Source: Mycobacterium sp. 852002-10029_SCH5224772
Lineage (GTDB): Bacteria > Actinomycetota > Actinomycetes > Mycobacteriales > Mycobacteriaceae
Assembly: GCF_001667315.1 (NCBI RefSeq)
Contig: NZ_LZHT01000122.1
Span: forward strand, 1 to 38,142
Direction: 5' to 3'
DNA length: 38,142 bases
Made by a program: the position numbers and the translations under genes
The notes under the pieces: generated by a model
The model's database searches: none
Told to the model about the DNA's origin: nothing
What the model saw: the letters and a program-made list of their open reading frames with translations, nothing else
Shown here: positions 1 to 8,120 of the stretch, one piece after another
Layout of the letters: the number at the start of each line of letters is the position of its first letter
Position numbering within the stretch: position 1 is the stretch's first letter

Positions 1-1087
1 AAAACCGCCGGGAGGCGCCCACCTTCAGTTGCTTGACACGCGACCCCCACATCGGCTGGTCGCCGGCCGTCCAGAGGCTCAGCGTGGGCACTCCGGCGCG
101 CAGGCCCGCGGCCGTGGTCCCCGCGCCGCTGTGGTGTACCACCGCGCGGCAGGCGGGAAAGACGGCTGCGTAGTTCACCACGCCCACCACTTTGACGTGG
201 TCGAACTGCGGGACGCCGGTGAAATCGGTTTTGCCGGAGCACACCAGCGCCCGCTCACCCAACTGGGCGCAGGCCTCGCCGATCATGGCGATCGTGTCGG
301 CCGGCGAATCGACCGCAGTGCTGCCGAACCCGAAGCAGATCGGCGGGGTGCCCGCGGCGATCCACGATGCGACCTCGTCGTCGGCGTCCGTCGTCAACTC
401 CATGGTGAGCGTGCCGACGAAGGGGCGCTGGGCCTTCCACTTCGCCCATTCGTCGGCCAGCCCGGGAAAGCACACCTCGTCGTAGGCCTGGATCTCCAGC
501 CCGCCGCGTGTGGCCATCCGTTGCGGCGCGGGACGCTTTGCCTTCGACAGGCCGAAGCCGCGGCGCTGGGCGTTCTCGGCTTTCTTGGTCACCCCCCACT
601 GGGTCCAGTCCAGCGCCGTCATCGCGGAGCGGACCAGCGGTGCGGGCAGGCCGGGGGAAAGTTGACCGTTGGGCCGCATCGGGAAGTAATGCATTGTGGC
701 CAACGGAAGGTCGAGGTGTTCGGCCACGTTCGCAGCGACCCCCGGAAACCCCGGGCCGGTGAACACCAGGTCGGCCCCGTCCGACAGGGATGTCAGGGTC
801 GCACTCATCTCCGCCCAGGATTGGGTGAGCATGTCCTGGGCTTCGCGCCACCGCCTCCTCACCTCCGGGAAATTCCAGAACTTGCCGAGGAAGTCGGTGT
901 CCCAGAAGCCGTCCTGCTGATCGGGCCCGTAGGCGGCCGCCGCAAGTCCGGCCGACTCGACCAGCGCAACCAGGTTGGGCGGCACGGCCAGGCGAACGTC
1001 GTGTCCGCGCCGCTGCAGTTCGCGGCCCACCGCCGTGCACGGCTCGACATCGCCGCGAGTCCCATAGCTCGCCAGGGCAAATTTCAC
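1..1087 (-). CDS. gtfB: GPL glycosyltransferase, GtfB-type (C-terminus cut by window edge)
   Basis: This protein probably transfers a sugar onto the GPL core or onto the growing oligosaccharide from a nucleotide sugar. The minus-strand reading starts at GTG 1087 (MKFALASYGTRGDVEPCTAVG) and stays open for 362 codons to the window edge, so no stop is seen; relatives are a little over 400 residues. The start has the GT-B (UGT/GT28-like) N-terminal motif SYGTRGDVEP. Near residues 310-330 is the donor-binding stretch HHSGAGTTAAGLRAGVP, followed by WGSRVKQLKVGA. These are hallmarks of the mycobacterial GPL rhamnosyl/talosyl transferase family (Gtf1-3, RtfA, GtfB). Its place at the outer edge of a sugar cassette that ends at drrC matches gtfB of MAC. 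The specific donor cannot be proven here; a paralogue such as gtfA or rtfA remains possible. The opposite-strand open frame at 29-1402 is a high-GC shadow. Confidence 0.87.
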   Translation of the reverse strand, partial: MKFALASYGTRGDVEPCTAVGRELQRRGHDVRLAVPPNLVALVESAGLAAAAYGPDQQDGFWDTDFLGKFWNFPEVRRRWREAQDMLTQSWAEMSATLTSLSDGADLVFTGPGFPGVAANVAEHLDLPLATMHYFPMRPNGQLSPGLPAPLVRSAMTALDWTQWGVTKKAENAQRRGFGLSKAKRPAPQRMATRGGLEIQAYDEVCFPGLADEWAKWKAQRPFVGTLTMELTTDADDEVASWIAAGTPPICFGFGSTAVDSPADTIAMIGEACAQLGERALVCSGKTDFTGVPQFDHVKVVGVVNYAAVFPACRAVVHHSGAGTTAAGLRAGVPTLSLWTAGDQPMWGSRVKQLKVGASRRF

Positions 1088-1288
1088 GACGAATCCTTCC
1101 GATGGTCGTGCGGGTTAAGCCTGCATAGCTTTAGATTTGATCGCGGCTTGAACTATCTGCTTCCACCGAGAGTAGGTTCGCAAACGCGTGTATTCGATGG
1201 TAACGAACGCCGCGTAGATCCGGATCGAGGCACGACACGACAGCCGGCCGGACGATATGCAGACAAAGAGGAAACCGGATTCAGGGAA

Positions 1289-2326
1289 TTATCCGAACGT
1301 GTGAGTTGGCGGAGAGTTGGCATCCACGGCACTCTGTGCGCTGCGGCCGGAACGGCGAGCCGTCCAGAAATTCTGGGCGTGTCTTTTAATCCTTTTGACT
1401 AGGACTAGGGCCGCAAGTTCTTTAAAGAACACACCCAACATGCCCGTGCCGTGATACTTGAACCGGAGCCTCGCCTCGAGATCGTCGGTGTCAGAACTAG
1501 CCAGCACGTTGGCTGGATGGACGAGGGGCAGATCTAGTTTTTCAGCAGCCAGCGATCCATAAACGCTGTCGTATTTTGTGTGTGTGTGCGTCGCGTCGGT
1601 CTGAAAGCCAATGTTCCGCACCAGGTTGCGAGCAGGGTGGGCGCAAAGGCCTGAGTTTGCCCACGTGCTGTAAAACCACCGCCAGGCCCATGTGTTGGCC
1701 ATGCCGCCGTACCTGTCGTACACGAGTTGAAGCATGCCCTCGCAGTGATAGCGGTCGCGTCTCTTCGTGAAGTACTGATCGAAGAGCTGCCTATCCCTGA
1801 TCTCCGGCCAGCGCAACATGTCTGGGTCGTACTTCTCCCACGCACGTCGCCAAGTGGCCCAGCCCCACACATGTGGATATCTGGAAAAGTAATAGCTATC
1901 CGCCGTTCCAGGGCGTCCGAAGAGATGATTGTTGCCAGAAATCATCATGACCCGCTCGTCAGCCGCGTAGCGGTCGAGGAGGTCGGCACAGAAATGAAAG
2001 AAGGAAGGATCGGGCACGCAGTCGTCCTCGAGGATGATCGCCTTGTCGACGAGTTCGAAGGCCCAGCTTATACCAGACGAAATACGTTGACAGAGGCCCA
2101 TATTTACGTCCGAGAAATTCGTGTGGATATCGCATTCCCAATCCACCTCGTCGACAATCGCGCGTGTCGTTTCACACTTCGCAAATTCTCCCGGCCTGTC
2201 CGGACGTGGGCCGTCAGCGATCACTAAGAGCGTCTTTGGCCGTGCGGTCCTGATAGCTTCGAACACTTGCTTGGCGGTGTCCAACCGATTGAAAATAATG
2301 AAGATGACTGGGGGTGTTGTTGTCAC
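1289..2326 (-). CDS. HlpA-like GT-A family glycosyltransferase
   Basis: Predicted nucleotide-sugar glycosyltransferase of 345 residues. The N-terminus VIFIIFNRLDTAKQVFEAI followed by LLVIADGPR (residues 34-41) is typical of the GT-A 'hemolytic protein HlpA-like' group. The acidic motif LEDDCVPDPSFF (99-110) stands where the metal/sugar-nucleotide binding DxD motif lies, and the aromatic stretch HVWGWATWRRAWEKYD is also characteristic. The start is GTG at 2324-2326; no in-frame ATG lies close upstream. The C-terminal ~40 residues are basic (KRIKRHAQNF) and could sit at the membrane. It is the only protein between gtfB and drrC that I recognise confidently as a glycosyltransferase, so it is the best candidate for adding a serovar-specific sugar (glucuronic acid or the branched deoxyhexose). 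An hlpA-named gene is, from memory, known in MAC GPL clusters. The 201-bp gap to gtfB suggests a separate unit or an internal promoter. Confidence 0.82.
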   Translation of the reverse strand: MTTTPPVIFIIFNRLDTAKQVFEAIRTARPKTLLVIADGPRPDRPGEFAKCETTRAIVDEVDWECDIHTNFSDVNMGLCQRISSGISWAFELVDKAIILEDDCVPDPSFFHFCADLLDRYAADERVMMISGNNHLFGRPGTADSYYFSRYPHVWGWATWRRAWEKYDPDMLRWPEIRDRQLFDQYFTKRRDRYHCEGMLQLVYDRYGGMANTWAWRWFYSTWANSGLCAHPARNLVRNIGFQTDATHTHTKYDSVYGSLAAEKLDLPLVHPANVLASSDTDDLEARLRFKYHGTGMLGVFFKELAALVLVKRIKRHAQNFWTARRSGRSAQSAVDANSPPTHTFG

Positions 2327-2745
2327 GATCCCATCCTCGGCGGCAACTCATTGAAGAGTTAGCGGAATACGGATGATCATCCAGCGGGCGCTGCTCACGA
2401 AATGAGTGCTGACACTATAGAACCCGCGGAGTCCGCGTCAAGGGCCGTGCGTCAGGTGTCGGCATAGAACGGATTCCAGCGCGCCTAGCGGCACTGTCTT
2501 GAGACCTAGCCCCCTCCTACGCAGGCGGCAGGACATGCGGAGGGGACTCGGTGCCGTTTGCCTGCGCAGGCCAACAGTCCATTTTGCGGGCCGAAGCCGG
2601 CCGGAGTTGAGCAGCAGGAGTGGCAGCCGTCGCCTAGTGGCTATGGAATCAACCCTCTTATAAGCGGACTGCCTCCGGTGAATGGGCAGCGTGTAGCGGT
2701 ATCCTGTGGGCTCGTGGTTTCGGTCGAGACGAGAACGGACATGGT
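2327..2745. other. Divergent intergenic region between the HlpA-like transferase and a methyltransferase
   Basis: 419 bases separate the two divergent starts, so promoters in both directions are expected. I see no convincing gene. Two perfect 12-base palindromes stand out: GGATGATCATCC at 2370-2381, 44 bases before the minus-strand GTG, and GCCTGCGCAGGC at 2560-2571. A TATAGA-like box lies near 2416 but without a clear -35 partner. Open frames crossing here (for example minus strand 2438-2836) run into the methyltransferase gene and look like chance. Confidence 0.5.
2370..2381. promoter_or_regulatory. 12-bp perfect palindrome, possible operator
   Basis: GGATGATCATCC is its own reverse complement. 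It lies 44 bases upstream of the start of the HlpA-like glycosyltransferase in a divergent intergenic region, a normal place for a repressor or activator site. No regulator is encoded in the window, so function is only inferred from position and symmetry. Confidence 0.3.
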
Positions 2746-3432
2746 GTGAGTATCCTGGACGGTGCGATGAGTATTGCGAATAGAGCCCGGTCGATCGCCC
2801 TTCGTTTTTCCGGCAGCGAACGCAGCCGCTATCCACGTCAAGTTGCTGTTTTTAGTTCCAACGATGCAACTCTCGAGTTTATTCGACAGACTAGCTGTCG
2901 CTCGATAGCTGAAATAGGTATATATAAAGGTCACACAACGCTCGGACTTGCGGAATTCCTCAACGGGGAGGGTGAACTTCATATCTTCGACTATGAGGAT
3001 CGTGTTGCGGACGTCGAACAAAGAGTCCGGGCTGCGGGGTACTCCAACATCCGTGCGTTCGGTTCATCGTACAAACTCTTGGATTCCTATAATTGGAGTT
3101 TAGGCAAATTGTTAGAAATGCACAAGATGCCGATATATGACTACATCTTTATTGACGGCGCTCACACATGGGCCGTCGACGCGCTGACGACGTTTCTCGC
3201 CGATCAATTGTTGAAGCCTGGTGGGTACCTCGACTTCGATGACTATGAATGGACACTTGAACAGTCACCATCACTGAAGCCCTCCGCGTTCCCGTTGACA
3301 GGCAAGCTGTACACCGCCGAGCAGATCTCCACGAGACAAGTGAAGATGATCATTGATGTCGTGGTCAGGCAAAACTCGCGTTATCGCGAGGTGGTACCTA
3401 ACAAAATTTTCCAAAAGTCGGTCGAAGGCTGA
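2746..3432 (+). CDS. Class I SAM-dependent methyltransferase (Methyltransf_24-like)
   Basis: Likely O-methyltransferase of 228 residues acting on a sugar of the GPL oligosaccharide; the substrate is inferred from context. Motif I is AEIGIYKGHTT (55-65). The acidic strand-2 end is HIFDYED (79-85). The strand-4 motif YIFIDGAHTW (133-142) and LKPGGYLDFDDY (156-167) follow, in the order seen in small class I methyltransferases of polysaccharide clusters. The start used is GTG 2746; ATG 2767 (MSIANRARS) is a possible alternative giving 221 residues. Base composition is clearly lower in G+C than that of gtfB or the synthetases, which points to recent acquisition. The gene faces ugd tail to tail with a 78-bp gap and is probably transcribed alone from the 2327-2745 region. 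Confidence 0.75.
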   Translation: MSILDGAMSIANRARSIALRFSGSERSRYPRQVAVFSSNDATLEFIRQTSCRSIAEIGIYKGHTTLGLAEFLNGEGELHIFDYEDRVADVEQRVRAAGYSNIRAFGSSYKLLDSYNWSLGKLLEMHKMPIYDYIFIDGAHTWAVDALTTFLADQLLKPGGYLDFDDYEWTLEQSPSLKPSAFPLTGKLYTAEQISTRQVKMIIDVVVRQNSRYREVVPNKIFQKSVEG

Positions 3433-3510
3433 TCTAGCAAATTTTACCTAGGTACTTGTCTACTTAGCCGAACAGCAAATTGTCTCGGAACAAGGGGTTC
3501 TGTCGAATCG

Positions 3511-4827
3511 TTAAATTCGGCCCATCCCGTAGTATTCGAATCCCTCCGCTCGCAAGCGTTCAGGGTCGTAGACATTTCTGCCGTCGAACACGACGTGTTG
3601 ACGCATCGCCGACTTGACACGCTGCCACGATGGCCGCTGGAATTGCTTCCACTCCGTGAGAAGTAGCAGCGCATCAGCACCCTCGGCGGCGTCATACATG
3701 TTCCCGGCATACTCGATCGAATCTCCGAGGACCTTCTTCGCCTGTCCGGTTGCTTCGGGATCAAAGGCTCGCACTGTGGCGCCAAATTCTGCCAGGTTTT
3801 TCGCGATGACGAGAGAGGGGGCCGCGCGCACATCGTCGGTTTGTGGTTTAAAGCTGAGGCCCCAGAGCGCAATTTGCAAACCACGTAGATTCGTGTTTGC
3901 TCGTTCTCCTGCGAATCGGGTGATGATTTTCGATACGAGAGCCTCTTTCTGCCGGTCGTTGACATGTTCGACTGCGTGCAGCAGGTGTGTTTCCGAGTCG
4001 AAGCGGCTGGCGGTATGTAGAAGCGCCCGAACGTCTTTCGGCAAGCAGGAACCGCCGTAGCCTATCCCGGGGAACAAAAAATCATAGCCGATGCGCTTGT
4101 CTGCTCCGATGGCCTCCCGCACCGCCGAAATGTCCGCTCCGGCTTTCTCGCACAAGTTCGACATCTCGTTAATGAAGGAAATCTTGGTCGCGAGAAAGCA
4201 GTTCGCCGCATATTTCGCCATCTCGGCGCTCTTGACATCGATGGCTATTAGGGGATGGAAAGTACGAAGGAAGGGCTCGTAGAGATCTTTCATGACCTTA
4301 AGGGCCCGTTCGGAATCGCTGCCAATCACCACCCGGTCGGGTTGCATGAAATCGGCGATCGCCTTGCCTTGCTTCAGGAATTCGGGATTTGACACGACGT
4401 CGAACTTGTGTCGGGTCTTGCTGCGGATGATCGCTCGTACTTCGTCGGCAGTCCCGACGGGAACGGTTGATTTGTCGACCACGACCTTGTACCGGTCCAT
4501 ATGCGATCCGATATCGGCGGCCGCGGAGAAGACGTGTGTGAGATCGGCTGCGCCGCTCTCACCCATGGGCGTTGGGACAGCGATGAAGATGACGTCCCCG
4601 TGTTCAATCCCACGCTGCTTGTCAGTGGTGAAGTCGATCAGCCCGTTCTCACGGTTTCGCGCGATGAGTTCCGCCAGGCCGGGCTCGAAAATCGGGACGC
4701 CGCCCCCGAGAAGCAGATCTATCTTGGCCTTATCAATATCGACGCAGACGACATCATTGCCGCTATCCGCGAGGCAGGCCCCCGTGACTAGCCCGACGTA
4801 GCCGGATCCGATCACCGAGATTTTCAA
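3511..4827 (-). CDS. ugd: UDP-glucose 6-dehydrogenase
   Basis: Oxidises UDP-glucose to UDP-glucuronic acid with two NAD+, in the cytoplasm. The 438-residue length is normal for the family. The N-terminal Rossmann motif is GSGYVG (7-12), followed by VDID (29-32). The conserved stretches AVPTPMGE (83-90), KSTVPVGTA (119-127) and NPEFLKQGKAI (147-157) are present. The catalytic cysteine is Cys261 in GYGGSCLPKD (257-265 region). The C-terminal domain has WGLSFKPQTDDVR, which binds the substrate. The gene stands alone between a convergent methyltransferase and a divergent methyltransferase-like gene. A dedicated Ugd inside the serovar region implies that glucuronic acid, or a sugar made from it, is in the GPL oligosaccharide; several MAC serovars are known to contain (O-methyl) glucuronic acid. 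GDP-mannose dehydrogenase is a less likely alternative. Confidence 0.95.
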   Translation of the reverse strand: MKISVIGSGYVGLVTGACLADSGNDVVCVDIDKAKIDLLLGGGVPIFEPGLAELIARNRENGLIDFTTDKQRGIEHGDVIFIAVPTPMGESGAADLTHVFSAAADIGSHMDRYKVVVDKSTVPVGTADEVRAIIRSKTRHKFDVVSNPEFLKQGKAIADFMQPDRVVIGSDSERALKVMKDLYEPFLRTFHPLIAIDVKSAEMAKYAANCFLATKISFINEMSNLCEKAGADISAVREAIGADKRIGYDFLFPGIGYGGSCLPKDVRALLHTASRFDSETHLLHAVEHVNDRQKEALVSKIITRFAGERANTNLRGLQIALWGLSFKPQTDDVRAAPSLVIAKNLAEFGATVRAFDPEATGQAKKVLGDSIEYAGNMYDAAEGADALLLLTEWKQFQRPSWQRVKSAMRQHVVFDGRNVYDPERLRAEGFEYYGMGRI

Positions 4828-5209
4828 CTTGTCCTCTATCCCCCCAACCGGTCACCGCTGCCCATATTGCCGTAACCGCAGCGTGTGCATAGGCAAATCC
4901 AGCGCAGCTTTCGTAACAATCACAAATAGCTTCGCCGGATTCGGGCTGAGCCGATCTCGCCGCTGGTTCCGTTCGCGGCACGGGTATGGACATGGTCCTC
5001 GGCCTTGGACCTCGCAAATGTACTCGTCGTTCGTTTCGTGAACGACCACCCCGTTCCTTCGACGGGGCCGTGCGCTCGGCAAATCGGACAGTGTCACAGT
5101 GTCATGGTGAACTCACTCACAAGCTGGCTACGTCTAAGGCACCTCACCAACTGCCCCCGGAGCGTCCGCTCGTGCATGTAGAGTCTCGGCCGAAAGGGGC
5201 TCCTACCGC
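4828..5209. other. Divergent intergenic region, ugd / methyltransferase-like gene
   Basis: 382 bases between two divergent starts; promoters in both directions are expected. No RNA gene or repeat is evident. A 75-codon open frame (4986-5213) ends in a GTGA overlap with the next gene, but its translation is rich in Arg, Pro and Ser without recognisable motifs, so I treat it as chance. A purine-rich GAAAGGGGC lies about ten bases before GTG 5210 and is a plausible ribosome binding site. Confidence 0.45.
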
Positions 5210-5860
5210 GTGAAGAAATTTTGGGATGAGGTAAACGAAGTTGCTTTCACGGCGCAGCAGCGATTAGGCCGGCTCCAGGTACCGGAGATGCCGCACTTCG
5301 ACAGCCCTGAAACCACCAACTGGTTCCTAGATCAACTGAGGGCCGCCAAACGGTATCTCGAGTATGGAATGGGTGGGTCAACTTACCAGGCGGCCAGAGT
5401 CGGGGTGGACTTCATCGCCGTGGACACCGACCCGTACTTCCTCGATGCCGTACGCACCAAGATCCAAGGCGACGGTTTGGGCAAGCCCGGACAAGTGTTT
5501 CGGCACGCTGATATCGGCCGGACTGGGACGTGGGGCCGTCCACGGGGGAGAATTAACGACGTTCGTCGCCAGTCGTTTCGCCGCGCGTCTGATCCCCCGC
5601 CTGAATGTGTGGAGGGGCTCCTACCCGACCTAGTGTTGATCGACGGCCGATTCCGCGTTGCTTGCGCCTTCAAAGCTTTCAACATGCTGCACGCACAGAC
5701 AGAGTGGACCGTCGTGGTCGATGACTACACCCAGCGGCCCCAATACCGTGAGATTGAGGACTACGCCGAGGTAACATTGGTGGGGCGCATGGCAGTCATC
5801 CAGTCGGCACGTCCGGTACCCAGTAATGTGATCACTCACTGGGAAATTGACTTCAATTAG
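5210..5860 (+). CDS. SAM-methyltransferase-fold protein of unknown role
   Basis: A 216-residue protein whose precise family I cannot name. It has the outline of a class I methyltransferase: RYLEYGMGGSTYQAARVG (48-65) resembles a glycine-rich motif I. FIAVDTDPYFLDAV (68-81) resembles the acidic loop after strand 2. PDLVLIDGRFRVACAF (139-154) resembles strand 4, and WTVVVDDYTQRPQY (166-179) strand 5. The same outline occurs in proteins of other sugar clusters. The start is GTG at 5210 after a purine-rich stretch; the N-terminal DSPETTNWFL precedes the fold. Residues 105-135 are an Arg/Pro-rich insertion (GRTGTWGRPRGRIND) that could reflect local sequence drift. Context suggests sugar O-methylation, but the SAM-binding residues are not canonical enough to be sure. 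Confidence 0.65.
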   Translation: MKKFWDEVNEVAFTAQQRLGRLQVPEMPHFDSPETTNWFLDQLRAAKRYLEYGMGGSTYQAARVGVDFIAVDTDPYFLDAVRTKIQGDGLGKPGQVFRHADIGRTGTWGRPRGRINDVRRQSFRRASDPPPECVEGLLPDLVLIDGRFRVACAFKAFNMLHAQTEWTVVVDDYTQRPQYREIEDYAEVTLVGRMAVIQSARPVPSNVITHWEIDFN

Positions 5861-6231
5861 GTTTCCCGAGTTGACCACCTGACCGCTGTAGTACTGCGCG
5901 TAGTAAAGGACAGCGTCCGACCTCACTTCGTCCCGGCATCGGCGGGGGCGGCCCGTGATGCAGTAGCTTCGATTCCTGCGGCGTCGTGCTCTGCATCAAC
6001 TTGCATGCTGCACTGAACTAATAGCGGGCGAATCAACTTTTCCGGGCGCGACAGGCTCCTCCTAAACTCATAATCGAGGCTTCAGGAGGGGAGAATCCAA
6101 CTGAATACGGCCTGAGGGCCGATGGCGCGCGAGGTCTCGGTGAGGAGCTGATTTGAGAGACTTGAGCATTGACACAAGTGTGATCGCATGCTGCCGACTA
6201 GGTCCTCGAACACCTTGGAGCTGAGACATCT
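5861..6231. other. Intergenic region upstream of the SDR-methyltransferase operon
   Basis: 371 bases between two plus-strand genes, long enough for a promoter of the 6232-8883 operon. CCTCCT (6058-6063) and AGGAGG (6084-6089) could pair across a 20-base loop. The second arm is followed by GGGAGAATCC but by no start codon at proper spacing, so I see no leader gene. The only very short frames present (9-23 codons) have no support. No terminator with a U-tract is visible. Confidence 0.45.
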
Positions 6232-7062
6232 ATGACCGTTATCTTAACGGGCGCAACAGGATTCGTCGGAAGGCAGATCCTTGCGGACTTGCTCGAGCGG
6301 GGTCACTCGGTAAAAGCTGTCGTTCGAGATCCGTCTCGTTTGCATGACATTCCGGCACGCGGAACGCTAACGGTTGCGCGCACGCCCGACTTGTTTGCAG
6401 AAGGGACCGGGCGATTGGAAGAGTTGCTGGATGGATCGGAAACCCTGGTTCATGCTGCTTGGCATGCTGAACCCGGCGAATACCTCACCTCGCCGTCGAA
6501 CCTCGCATGCCTCACGGGAAGCCTCCATCTGGCCCGCGCGTTCTCCGCAGTCGGGGGCAAGAGATTCGTCGGCATAGGAACCTGCGCGGAATATGACACT
6601 TCCGCAGGCCTGATGACGATCGATACCCCCTTAGCTCCTACCACCTTGTATGCCGTGTGTAAGGCGGCGGCCTACCAGGTGCTCCGCTGTTTTCTCGGCG
6701 AGGAGAACATGAGTTTTGCCTGGTGTCGAATCTTCTACCTGTACGGAGAAGGTGAAGATGAGCGGCGGCTTGTGCCATACATTCGGAGGCAACTGGAGGC
6801 CGGGCAGCAGGTGCTTCTGACTCGCGGCGACCAAGTGCGTGATTTCATCGACGTGAAAGACGCAGCTCGAATGATTGTCGATGTCGTGTTGGGCCGAGAG
6901 GAGGGCGCTGTCAACATCTGTTCAGGTGAAGGGGTGAGCGTTCGACAGCTCGCCGAACGCATTGCCGACGAGTACGGTCGGCGAGAATTATTAAGTTTTG
7001 GGGCGAGGCCCGAGAATACTTTTGACCCACCACGGGTCGTCGGTGTGCGGAAGGACGTGTAA
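6232..7062 (+). CDS. NAD(P)-dependent epimerase/dehydratase (extended SDR)
   Basis: A 276-residue extended short-chain dehydrogenase acting on nucleotide sugars. TGATGFVG (6-13) is the glycine-rich dinucleotide motif. LVHAAWHAEPGEY follows strand 4, GIGTCAEYD (115-122) supplies the Ser/Thr position, and Y140-A-V-C-K144 is the catalytic YxxxK. RDFIDVKDAARM and NICSGEGVSVRQLAE are typical sugar-SDR C-terminal motifs. GGAG at 6217-6220 lies 11 bases before the ATG. The stop overlaps the next start by one base (TAATG), so the two genes are coupled. It is the only SDR in the cassette besides RfbG, and a 4-ketoreductase finishing the CDP-4-keto sugar, or a 4-epimerase, are the natural guesses; which is not decided by sequence. 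Confidence 0.85.
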   Translation: MTVILTGATGFVGRQILADLLERGHSVKAVVRDPSRLHDIPARGTLTVARTPDLFAEGTGRLEELLDGSETLVHAAWHAEPGEYLTSPSNLACLTGSLHLARAFSAVGGKRFVGIGTCAEYDTSAGLMTIDTPLAPTTLYAVCKAAAYQVLRCFLGEENMSFAWCRIFYLYGEGEDERRLVPYIRRQLEAGQQVLLTRGDQVRDFIDVKDAARMIVDVVLGREEGAVNICSGEGVSVRQLAERIADEYGRRELLSFGARPENTFDPPRVVGVRKDV

Positions 7063-8120
7063 TGAGTGGCGTGACACAGCTTTACGAGCAGCCAGCTTTT
7101 CCGATCTTCCAGAACCGCATGTACGACTCCGCTCAGGAGGCGCGCGAGTGCCCCCGAGGCGATATTTGTTTGGTCCAAGACGATGTCAGCGGCCTCATAT
7201 ACAACGCGGCCTTTCGGCCGGAAGCGATGAACTATGACGCTGCATACCAAAACGAGCAGGCACATAGCCCGTTGTTCAGAAGTCACCTGGAAAAAGTCGC
7301 AAATATCGTTGAGCGCAACCTAGGCACTCATGGGTTGGTCGAAGTCGGTTGCGGCAAGGCGTATTTCCTCGAGCTGCTCCAGGCGCGCGGATACTCCATC
7401 ACCGGCTTCGACCCTACCTACGAGGGCGAAAACCCCGCAGTCCAGCGTCGCAACTTTAGCCATGGCGTGGCCGTGTCGGCCAGGGGACTGATTCTGCGTC
7501 ACGTGCTGGAGCATGTCCAGAACCCCGTTGATTTCCTCGAAGGCTTGCGCGACGCCAATGGCGGCGGGCTGATCTATATTGAGGTGCCGTGCTTCGACTG
7601 GATTCTGGGCGCGAGAGCGTGGTTCGACATTTTCTACGAGCACGTCAACTACTTTAGGCTCGAAGACTTTTCGAGGATCTTCGGCCGAGTCGTGGAGGGC
7701 GGCCATCTGTTCGGCGGCCAATACCTTTACGTCGTCGCTGATCTCGCTACCTTGCGGCCGCCCGTGTCCGGCGCGGCGGATCGTGTGAACTTCCCCGAAG
7801 ATTTTCTAGCGATGGCAACCGTCGCACCGTCCAACCGGGGAGGGGTGCCGAGTGCCGTGTGGGGCGCCGCGTCGAAAGGTGTCATCTACTCGCTCTTACG
7901 AGAACGCTGTGGGAATCCGGTGAGCGTTCTTATCGACATCAGCCCAGGCAAGTGCGGCAAGTTCGTGCCGGCCACTGGTCTACGCGTAATGTCGCCGGAT
8001 GAGGGGATGGCCGCGCTCTCGCCGGGTTCAGACATCTGCGTGATGAACTCCAACTATTTGGAGGAGATCCGCAAGGTTACGAGAGATCGATTCAATCTGA
8101 TTGGAGTGGAGCGTGGATGA
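7062..8120 (+). CDS. C-methyltransferase-type SAM methyltransferase lacking the full zinc motif
   Basis: A 352-residue protein with class I methyltransferase core LVEVGCGKAYFLELL (92-106) and ILRHVLEHVQNPVDFLEGL (144-162). Its C-terminal domain resembles the C-methyltransferase C-terminal domain of NovU/TylCIII/TcaB9: AVWGAASKG, then DISPGKCGKFVPATGLRVMSP. FYEHVNYF (191-198) aligns with the catalytic YHEHxSY region and keeps Glu-His. The N-terminal domain is short and carries only Cys30 and Cys36 instead of the paired CxxC...CxxC zinc site seen in the protein at 8925-10148. It may methylate carbon or oxygen of a sugar, or be a partner of that paralogue. It is coupled to the SDR upstream by a one-base overlap and overlaps the next gene by eight bases. 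Confidence 0.75.
   Translation: MSGVTQLYEQPAFPIFQNRMYDSAQEARECPRGDICLVQDDVSGLIYNAAFRPEAMNYDAAYQNEQAHSPLFRSHLEKVANIVERNLGTHGLVEVGCGKAYFLELLQARGYSITGFDPTYEGENPAVQRRNFSHGVAVSARGLILRHVLEHVQNPVDFLEGLRDANGGGLIYIEVPCFDWILGARAWFDIFYEHVNYFRLEDFSRIFGRVVEGGHLFGGQYLYVVADLATLRPPVSGAADRVNFPEDFLAMATVAPSNRGGVPSAVWGAASKGVIYSLLRERCGNPVSVLIDISPGKCGKFVPATGLRVMSPDEGMAALSPGSDICVMNSNYLEEIRKVTRDRFNLIGVERG

Noticed and set aside
29..1402. Plus-strand 457-codon open frame opposite gtfB
   Set aside because: Its translation is low-complexity Gly/Arg/His-rich with no motif, while the minus strand gives a full GPL glycosyltransferase; it is a high-GC shadow.
4986..5213. 75-codon frame ending in a GTGA overlap with the gene at 5210
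   Set aside because: No motif, Arg/Pro/Ser-rich, and lies in a divergent promoter region; the overlap is likely chance.
6058..6089. CCTCCT/AGGAGG inverted repeat as a terminator or riboswitch
   Set aside because: Only six pairs with a 20-base loop, no U-tract and no known riboswitch pattern.
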